7,255 nucleotides of DNA. Source: an uncultured Alphaproteobacteria bacterium. Its GTDB lineage: Bacteria > Pseudomonadota > Alphaproteobacteria > Rhizobiales > Aestuariivirgaceae. Positions 1 to 7,255 of this stretch are shown here, piece after piece. The translations under genes and the position numbers were made by a program. The notes under the pieces are model-generated. The model was not told the origin of the DNA. It did not search any database and saw only the letters and a list, made by a program, of their open reading frames with translations. The stretch is from positions 1 to 7,255 of the forward strand of contig CALMLK010000129.1 in NCBI GenBank assembly GCA_937868035.1, in the 5' to 3' direction. Each line of letters starts with the position of its first letter. Positions within the stretch are counted from its first letter, which is position 1.

Positions 1-2185
1 CGCGCAGGTGGCGGTGAAAACGTCCAACACAGTCACCACGACCATCACGCAGACGCCGAACTATACGATTGTGAAGGCGCAATCGAGCGGGCCATCGCCC
101 GTGACGGCGGCGGGCAACGTCATCGGCTATTCCATCACCGTGGCCAATACCGGCAACGTGACGCTGACATCGCCGTCGCTCACGTCTGATACGTTCCAGC
201 TGGGCGGCGCCGCCCGCACGCTGACGGCGGGACCCACGTTGTCGGCAGGCGACACGGATTCGGATGGCGCCATCGATGTGGGGGAGACGTGGATTTATGC
301 AGCCACCTATACGGTGCCGCAGACCGACATGGACGGAACGGGATCCTACACCAACCAGGCCGCCTATTCGACCACACAGGCAGGTGCCAAGACCAGCAAC
401 ACGGTGACGACAAACGTGACGCGAACGGCGTCGTTCACCAACAGCAAGGCCCAGGCGCTTCCCGCTGCGGGCGGTCCCATCACAGCGGCGGGGCAGACGC
501 TTTCGTACACGATTGCTATTGCCAATTCGGGCAACCAGACCCTCACGGGGCCCGTGATGGTGAGCGATACCTTCCAGTTGGGCGGAGCGGCGCGGACGCT
601 GGCGGCCGGGCCCAGCTATTCCTCGGGTGATACCGATAGTGATGGTGCCATTGATGTGGGTGAAATCTGGATTTACACCGCCAGCTATACGTCGACCCAG
701 GCCGATATCGATGCGAGCGGCAGCTTCACCAACGTCGAGACCTTCGACACGACGCAGACTGCGCCCGTCACGTCCAACACCGTGACGACCGGCGTCACGC
801 GCTCGCCCTCTTTCACCAACGTGAAGAGCCAGTTCTCTGGCCCCAGCCCGGTGACGGCGGCGGGGCAGGTGATGACCTATCGCCTGACCGTCGCCAATAC
901 GGGCAACCAGACGCTCACGACGCCCGTTGTGGTGAGTGACACGTTCCAGCTTGGCGGTGCGGCTCGCACCCTGATCAGCGGTCCGGCCTATGCCTCGGGC
1001 GACAGTGACTCCGATGGCGCCATCGACGTGGGCGAGACGTGGCTCTACAGCGCCACCTACACAACGACCCAAGCTGACATTGATGGCACGGGGAGCTTCA
1101 CCAACGTCGCAACCTTCGACACGACGCAGACTGCGCCCGCCACTTCCAACACCGTGACGACGAGCGTCACGCGGTCTCCTTCCTTCACGGTGGCGAAGGC
1201 CAAGACGTCCGGACCTGCCACCATCACGGCGGCGGGGCAGGCGATCGGCTACACCATCACCGTTGTGAACAGCGGCAACCAGACGCTCAACGGACTTTCG
1301 ATCAGCGATACCTTCCAGTTGGGCGGGGTGGCGCGGACACTGACGAGCGGTCCCAGCTATGCGAGCGGCGACACCGACAGCGATGGTGCGATCGACGTGG
1401 GCGAGACGTGGACCTATGCGGCGTCCTACACCGTGCCGCAGACGGACATGGATGGCACCGGCAACTTCACCAACAGTTCCACCTATGACACGGCACAGAC
1501 CGCACCTTCGACCACGGGCACCGTGACCACGAATGTTTCGCGCACGGCTTCGTTCTCGATCCTGAAGGGGCAGACGGGTGGGCCCAACCCCATCACCGCG
1601 GCGGCCCAGACGATTACCTGGCTGATCACCATCAGCAACACGGGCAACCAGACACTGACAGGTCTCAGCCTGACCGACTCGCTCACACAGGCCGCGAGTG
1701 CGCGGACACTGACCAGCGGCCCAAGCTATTCGTCTGGCGACACCGACAGCGATGGCGCCGTGGATGTGGGCGAGGTCTGGCTCTATGGGGCCACCTACAC
1801 CGTGCCTCTCTCGGACATGAACAACGGCGGCACCTATTCCAATACCGCAACCTTCGACACGGCACAGACTGCGCCCAGCACGTCGGCTGCGGTGACGACG
1901 GCGATCTCGCAGACGGCGACACTCAGCATCGACAAGTCCTTCGTCATCACCACCGATGGCGGCACCATCGGCAAGGCCGATCCGGGCGACGTCATCACCT
2001 ACTATTACGACGTCACCAACACCGGCAACGTGACGATGACCAATATCTCCGTTGGTGATGCCCACAGCGGAACGGGCACGCCGCCCACGCCTTCGCCGGC
2101 ACTGTTGGCCTCGCTCAATCCGGCGGGCACATTCCAGTTCACCGCCACCTACCAGGTGACGCAGGGCGATATCGACGCGCAGTAG
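1..2185 (+). CDS. Partial giant surface/secreted protein of DUF11-like repeats (3' end of gene)
   Basis: The frame is open from the first complete codon at position 2, and the residues before the GTG at 8 already match the end of a repeat, so the true start lies outside the window. The 727 visible residues are rich in Thr, Ser, Gly, Ala and Asp and contain no Cys. They form the tail of one repeat (2-55), five full repeats (56-427, 428-805, 806-1177, 1178-1546, 1547-1915) and a shortened sixth (1916-2182). Recurrent words are TAAGQ, NTGNQTLT, SDTFQLGGAARTL, a D-T-D-S-D-G loop and TSNTVTT. This pattern fits DUF11/TIGR01451-like beta-sandwich repeats, known from adhesin-like extracellular proteins; an adhesive or structural role is inference. 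No C-terminal barrel, membrane anchor or sorting motif follows: the protein ends at GDIDAQ, in mid-domain. This suggests a truncated or degenerating C-terminus. Family confidence is good, function low. Confidence 0.85.
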   Translation, partial: AQVAVKTSNTVTTTITQTPNYTIVKAQSSGPSPVTAAGNVIGYSITVANTGNVTLTSPSLTSDTFQLGGAARTLTAGPTLSAGDTDSDGAIDVGETWIYAATYTVPQTDMDGTGSYTNQAAYSTTQAGAKTSNTVTTNVTRTASFTNSKAQALPAAGGPITAAGQTLSYTIAIANSGNQTLTGPVMVSDTFQLGGAARTLAAGPSYSSGDTDSDGAIDVGEIWIYTASYTSTQADIDASGSFTNVETFDTTQTAPVTSNTVTTGVTRSPSFTNVKSQFSGPSPVTAAGQVMTYRLTVANTGNQTLTTPVVVSDTFQLGGAARTLISGPAYASGDSDSDGAIDVGETWLYSATYTTTQADIDGTGSFTNVATFDTTQTAPATSNTVTTSVTRSPSFTVAKAKTSGPATITAAGQAIGYTITVVNSGNQTLNGLSISDTFQLGGVARTLTSGPSYASGDTDSDGAIDVGETWTYAASYTVPQTDMDGTGNFTNSSTYDTAQTAPSTTGTVTTNVSRTASFSILKGQTGGPNPITAAAQTITWLITISNTGNQTLTGLSLTDSLTQAASARTLTSGPSYSSGDTDSDGAVDVGEVWLYGATYTVPLSDMNNGGTYSNTATFDTAQTAPSTSAAVTTAISQTATLSIDKSFVITTDGGTIGKADPGDVITYYYDVTNTGNVTMTNISVGDAHSGTGTPPTPSPALLASLNPAGTFQFTATYQVTQGDIDAQ
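56..2182 (+). repeat. Tandem coding repeats of 369-378 bp (DUF11-like units)
   Basis: Five full units and one partial unit run head to tail. The distances between equivalent D-x-D loop codons (251, 629, 1001, 1370, 1739) are 378, 372, 369 and 369 bp. Units 1-4 keep the word DTFQLGG. Unit 5 replaces it with a diverged S-L-T-Q-A-A version, and unit 6 lacks both that block and the D-x-D loop, so divergence rises toward the C-terminus. Units 2 and 3 share a Q-A-D-I-D plus FDTTQTAP ending, while units 1 and 4 share TVPQTDMDGTG. This mosaic points to past recombination between units. Confidence 0.9.
722..1161 (+). repeat. Near-identical 68-bp direct repeats at 722-789 and 1094-1161
   Basis: The two 68-bp segments lie 372 bp apart and differ at only 4 positions by direct reading. 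They encode the SFTNV-x-TFDTTQTAP-x-TSNTVTT end of units 2 and 3. The DNA identity is far higher than between most other units, which suggests a recent duplication or gene conversion. Recombination between the copies would remove exactly one 124-codon unit without shifting the frame. Confidence 0.8.
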
Positions 2186-2188
2186 GTA

Positions 2189-2208
2189 CCATCCCCGACG
2201 GGTGATGG
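2189..2208 (+). other. Small hairpin just after the repeat gene
   Basis: The arms CCATC-CCC (2189-2196) and GGG-T-GATGG (2200-2208) pair with one bulged T around a GAC loop, starting 4 bases after the TAG. No T-run follows, so it is not a canonical intrinsic terminator. It could slow 3' decay or act as a weak Rho-linked 3' end. The role is inference. Confidence 0.4.
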
Positions 2209-2392
2209 CAGTGCGGGAAATGCAAATTCAGGTAGATTTTCTTCGTCCCGTTCCACTTCTGAGTTCACGCTGCGGCGCAAGACGGCATTGAATGTTTCGG
2301 CGCGGAATGTCACCGTACCGGATGGGGAGGCACCGTCTGCCGGACGGGCATTGCACCCCATCCTGTCTGTTCTTGTGACGAGTAACCTGCCG

Positions 2393-3025
2393 ATGAAGCA
2401 TACGAACATTGCTGTGTTGGAGACGCGGTGGTGGGCCCGGTCGAATGTGTCCGTGCGGGGCTTTTTCGATCTGATTGCCGATATCCACTGCGACAACCCC
2501 CACACCTATCACTATGAAATGGTGAATTCCGAGCAGGCGGCCAAGGAGGCCATCACGCGGATCGGATCGCTGCGGCATTGCAAGTATCTCTATTTCGCCT
2601 CGCATGGCGATGAGGGCGGCCTGCACTTCGAAGGCGAACAACGCCTGACGCGCACGGAATTGCGCAATGCGCTGGCGGCGAGTGATGGCTCGCAGTTCGT
2701 CGGCCTGTATCTCGGCGCCTGTGCCTTCGGAGCGCGCAGCCTTGCCGATCACCTTTTCAAGAATGGCGATGTGAAGCTGAAGTGGGTGGCTGGCTACAGC
2801 AAGGACCTGGACTGGGTGCAGTCCTCGGTGCTCGACCTTCTCGTCTTGAACGAAATTCTGGGGCGCCGCCGCAAGGGCGATAGCACGCCGCAACACCTGC
2901 AGCGCTCGATGAAGAAGGTGAACAAACTCGCCGGCGGACTGATCAAGGAGCTGGGCTTCGGCTTCTATGTGCCAAAAGGTCGGCGCGGCGGCGTGAAGAA
3001 CTTGCTGGATGGGGACGAGGGGTAG
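2393..3025 (+). CDS. Stand-alone caspase/CHAT-like cysteine peptidase homologue
   Basis: This 210-residue protein looks like a single clan CD (caspase-haemoglobinase fold) domain. A first strand (NIAVLET, 5-11) is followed by a helix (FFDLIADI). A hydrophobic strand then ends in the catalytic-type His-Gly (LYFASHG, His71-Gly72), and a second strand carries the candidate nucleophile (GLYLGACAFG, Cys110). Further on comes the WVAGYSKDLDW segment (131-141), which I associate with uncharacterised CHAT-like proteins. The C-terminus is basic. No signal peptide, TPR, WD or transmembrane segment is visible, so it is probably cytoplasmic, with unknown substrate. I chose ATG 2393 because it directly precedes the first strand. 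The frame is open further upstream (TTG 2288, GTG 2375), and the Shine-Dalgarno is weak in every case. No partner gene typical of defence systems is adjacent. The fold call is fairly firm; activity and biological role are inference. Confidence 0.72.
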   Translation: MKHTNIAVLETRWWARSNVSVRGFFDLIADIHCDNPHTYHYEMVNSEQAAKEAITRIGSLRHCKYLYFASHGDEGGLHFEGEQRLTRTELRNALAASDGSQFVGLYLGACAFGARSLADHLFKNGDVKLKWVAGYSKDLDWVQSSVLDLLVLNEILGRRRKGDSTPQHLQRSMKKVNKLAGGLIKELGFGFYVPKGRRGGVKNLLDGDEG

Positions 3026-3076
3026 GGATTCTCCTGGCAAGACATTTCTTGATTGTAGCGTCCGTCTTTCTTTCAA

Positions 3077-3113
3077 CCCGCCCCTCTGCTGGACTGCAAC
3101 TGGGGGTGGGGAG
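3077..3113 (+). promoter_or_regulatory. Shine-Dalgarno of the autotransporter inside a possible hairpin
   Basis: The purine stretch GGGGAG (3108-3113) sits 8 bases before ATG 3122 and decides that start. An ATG at 3115 is out of frame and yields only a short peptide. CCCGCCCC (3077-3084) can pair with GGGGTGGG (3103-3110) through 8 bp, including one G-U pair, around an 18-base loop. This pairing would cover part of the ribosome binding site. The ribosome binding site itself is convincing; control through the hairpin is inference. Confidence 0.5.
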
Positions 3114-3121
3114 AATGAATT

Positions 3122-5002
3122 ATGTGGCGACAAGTCCACCTCGCGTCTGGAATTGCAGTTTCTATTCTTGCAAGCATGGGCACGGCATTGGCCGGGTCTT
3201 TTTCCGAGACCTATTTTTTTGGTGACGGCCTCACTGACGCCGGTTTCTACAGACCCTTGCTGCCAACCTCCGTTCAGCCAGTCACGGGGCAGTTCACCAC
3301 GAATCCTGCTGATGTCTGGGTGCAAATCATCGCTGACGAAATGGGGACCTCGGCTGATCCCAACGGCAACGGACAGACCGGCACGAATTATGCAAATGGC
3401 GGTGCCCGCGTCATCGTCGATAGGGTGCTTGCCCTTGGTCCTGCTCCGTCGATGAACACGGGGGTGAACACTTACCTGACCGAACACGGCGGTGTGGCGG
3501 ATCCGGGTGCGCTGTACACCGTCTGGGGTGGGATGAATGACATCGCTTTGGTGCTCGATGGTTTCGCCCCTCCCACCGACATTGACGATGCAGCGGTGGG
3601 CGAGGTTGCAATCGTGCAGGCACTTGCCAATGCGGGTGCCCGTTACATCCTGGTGCCTACTGTCTACGATCTCGGTACTGCGCCAACTTATCGTGCAGCG
3701 GGGCCCGCGACCCAGGCAAATGCAACAGCCCTTACACAAAATTTCAATACCCAACTGTTCGACGGCCTCGCTGCTGCAAACCTTCCAGTGATCCCATTGA
3801 ACACGTTCGCGCTGCTGCAGGAGGTGGTTGCCGATCCTGTCCGCTATGGTTTCAGCAATGTGACGGGAACGGCTTGTATGCCGCAGATCACCGCCAATTC
3901 CCTCACCTGCAATCCGACCTCGTTGGTGGCTCAGGATGCGCCCTATACCCATCTGTTCGCGGACAGTGTGCATTTGTCGGCCGGCGGGCACCAGTTGCTG
4001 GCGCAGTATACGCTCTCCGTGCTGGATGCACCGGCGCAAATGGGCCAAATCGCGGATTCGGCAGTGACCGGAGGGCGCGCAAGGTTCCAGTCTCTGACGG
4101 AGCATCTGGGGCAACCCAGCGAGCAGGGAAACTTCTGGTGGGGGCAAGGACTGGCCGGACTTGCGGATGGCGGCGGCAATGTTGATGTGATGGCAGGTGT
4201 GAAGCATGTGCAGGGCAATGTCACGCTCGGCATGCATGCGGGATTTGGACGCCAGAATCACGAGGAAACCCGCGACGAGATCAACTTTGTCATGCCGACA
4301 TTTCTCAGGACGCCCCCCCGTATTCGGGTGGAGGATGTCAACTACCAGATCGCGGGGAACGGGACGGAGCATGATGCGACAGAGGCCAGTATTGGCGTGT
4401 TTGTGGGCTGGCGCGGTACGAACCTGTGGGTGAATAGTCTCGTCAACGTTTCACTCGCGGACTACGACATCACGCGCACTGTCGCACTTGGCGCGGCCAC
4501 GCGGCGGCATCACGGCGAGACGCACGGCCACAGCGCAAGCCTGGGCTTCACAGCCGGATATGACGTCGAGATGGACAAGCTGACCATAACTCCGCTGGCC
4601 AGCCTTTTGCTTCAACACGTTTCGCTGGATGGTTTCGCGGAAGACAATCCGGACCTTTCCACCTCCATGCGCTTCCTCGACATCAACCGCAGGTCAGCGA
4701 TCGGGAGCCTCGGTGCCGAATTTGCTTACGAACTGACGGATCTGACGGAGGTGTTTGCCCGTGCCACATGGGACCATGAGTTTGCCGGTGTTGGCAGCAA
4801 CCGCGCGCAGCTGCAGTCCATTTCCGGTAGCCTGCCCTTTGCTTTGCCGGGTTCGGAAAGACCTTCGGATACCATGACACTGCACACAGGCTTCCGTTCC
4901 TGGCATGAGGCCTTCAACGTGACGGGAGGCCTGATCTCCAGCCTCGCCATGGGTGGGGACACAAACCTCACGGGTTACTTGACGCTGAGCCGGAGTTTTT
5001 GA
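3122..5002 (+). CDS. GDSL-family esterase-like autotransporter with Ser-to-Gly at the nucleophile
   Basis: The 626 residues have EstA/ApeE-type architecture. A signal peptide (1-24, cleavage after A-L-A) leads into an SGNH/GDSL passenger (about 28-305), a probable pore-spanning helix (about 307-333) and a beta-barrel (about 338-626) ending in the terminal Phe expected for BAM-assisted insertion. SGNH blocks are visible: block II NYANGGAR (89-96), block III GGMND (136-140, Asn139) and block V D-S-V-H (Asp281, His284). Block I, however, reads FFGDGLTDAG, with Gly36 (GGC, 3227-3229) where the catalytic Ser belongs. Related enzymes hydrolyse short acyl esters or lipids at the cell surface; this one may be inactive or altered. 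A Cys pair lies shortly before block V (GTACMPQ and LTCNPT). The gene follows the CHAT-like gene by 96 bp and converges with uvrA. Family assignment is firm; loss of activity is inference. Confidence 0.92.
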   Translation: MWRQVHLASGIAVSILASMGTALAGSFSETYFFGDGLTDAGFYRPLLPTSVQPVTGQFTTNPADVWVQIIADEMGTSADPNGNGQTGTNYANGGARVIVDRVLALGPAPSMNTGVNTYLTEHGGVADPGALYTVWGGMNDIALVLDGFAPPTDIDDAAVGEVAIVQALANAGARYILVPTVYDLGTAPTYRAAGPATQANATALTQNFNTQLFDGLAAANLPVIPLNTFALLQEVVADPVRYGFSNVTGTACMPQITANSLTCNPTSLVAQDAPYTHLFADSVHLSAGGHQLLAQYTLSVLDAPAQMGQIADSAVTGGRARFQSLTEHLGQPSEQGNFWWGQGLAGLADGGGNVDVMAGVKHVQGNVTLGMHAGFGRQNHEETRDEINFVMPTFLRTPPRIRVEDVNYQIAGNGTEHDATEASIGVFVGWRGTNLWVNSLVNVSLADYDITRTVALGAATRRHHGETHGHSASLGFTAGYDVEMDKLTITPLASLLLQHVSLDGFAEDNPDLSTSMRFLDINRRSAIGSLGAEFAYELTDLTEVFARATWDHEFAGVGSNRAQLQSISGSLPFALPGSERPSDTMTLHTGFRSWHEAFNVTGGLISSLAMGGDTNLTGYLTLSRSF

Positions 5003-5061
5003 GAGTGGTTGCCTCTCTGGCATAGCAAGCAGGCTCGCAGGAATGCGGGGCGGGCCTTACA

Positions 5062-5085
5062 CACTTCGAGGCGCACCTCGGGGTG
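5062..5085. repeat. Palindrome between convergent genes (REP-like or bidirectional 3' end)
   Basis: Bases 5062-5071 and 5076-5085 pair through 10 bp, including two G-U pairs, around a CGCA tetraloop; the core CGAGG/CCTCG is perfect. It lies midway between the autotransporter stop (5002) and the uvrA stop (5152). No T-run follows on either strand, so it is not a standard terminator. Its form resembles short dispersed palindromic intergenic elements of alphaproteobacteria, but copy number cannot be judged from one window. The rest of the 149-bp gap shows only a weak GAGAG/CTCTC stem (5001-5017). Confidence 0.55.
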
Positions 5086-5151
5086 AGGGACAAGAGGAAC
5101 GCTATGGCTTCGTGCCACGTCAGCTTCTCATGCCGGGTTACGAGAAATTGG

Positions 5152-7255
<2,104 letters not shown>

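Noticed and set aside
2288..2392. N-terminal extension of the CHAT-like protein from TTG 2288
   Set aside because: The 35 extra residues look disordered, precede the first predicted strand, and use a rare start codon without a good ribosome binding site; kept only as an alternative.
2149..2505. A 118-codon minus-strand frame across the end of the repeat gene and the start of the CHAT-like gene
   Set aside because: No known motif and no ribosome binding site; it spans the 3' end of one supported gene and the 5' part of another.
3048..3076. Possible promoter, CTTGAT (3048-3053) and TTTCAA (3071-3076) with a 17-bp spacer, before the autotransporter
   Set aside because: The -35 resembles the alphaproteobacterial form but the -10 matches only half of the consensus; too weak to annotate.
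2228..4372. A 714-codon open frame on the minus strand opposite the CHAT-like and autotransporter genes
   Set aside because: It shows no recognisable domain, is rich in Arg, His and Ile as expected for an antisense shadow of GC-rich coding DNA, and overlaps two well-supported genes.
5001..5017. GAGAG/CTCTC stem just after the autotransporter stop as a terminator
   Set aside because: Only 5 bp with a 7-base loop and no following T-run.

Overview
The window looks like a piece of an alphaproteobacterial chromosome. It is GC-rich, and its UvrA has features I associate with alphaproteobacteria: a GVSGGGKST Walker A and a first zinc knuckle reading C-P-x-S. I cannot name a genus. No RNA gene, CRISPR array, insertion sequence or integrase is visible.

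Layout: (1) From the left edge to 2185 (+) lies the 3' part of a very long gene for a surface or secreted protein. It consists of DUF11-like beta-sandwich repeats of about 123-126 residues, five complete plus a sixth cut short. Each complete repeat carries a perfect EF-hand-type loop (DxDxDGxIDxxE). (2) From 2393 to 3025 (+) is a small single-domain caspase/CHAT-like cysteine peptidase homologue with a visible His71/Cys110 dyad. It is in the same reading frame as the repeat gene, and a single TAG interrupts the otherwise open frame. (3) From 3122 to 5002 (+) is a GDSL-type esterase autotransporter with signal peptide, SGNH passenger and C-terminal beta-barrel. Its nucleophile motif reads G-D-G-L instead of G-D-S-L. 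(4) From 5152 to the right edge (-) is the C-terminal ~700 residues of the excision-repair ATPase UvrA, convergent with the autotransporter.

The three plus-strand genes could share transcription, with gaps of 207 and 96 bp, but no sequence signal proves an operon. Two of them encode cell-surface or exported proteins. The CHAT-like protein has no signal peptide and should be cytoplasmic. uvrA is a housekeeping gene with no visible functional link to the others.

No gene-free stretch exceeds 300 bases. The gap 2186-2392 holds a small hairpin and an open in-frame stretch. The gap 3026-3121 holds a hairpin that overlaps the ribosome binding site of the autotransporter. The gap 5003-5151 holds a strong palindrome between the convergent genes. 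The most unusual points are the Ser-to-Gly change in an otherwise intact GDSL enzyme, the repeat gene that stops mid-domain in frame with a CHAT-like peptidase, and the orphan peptidase itself.
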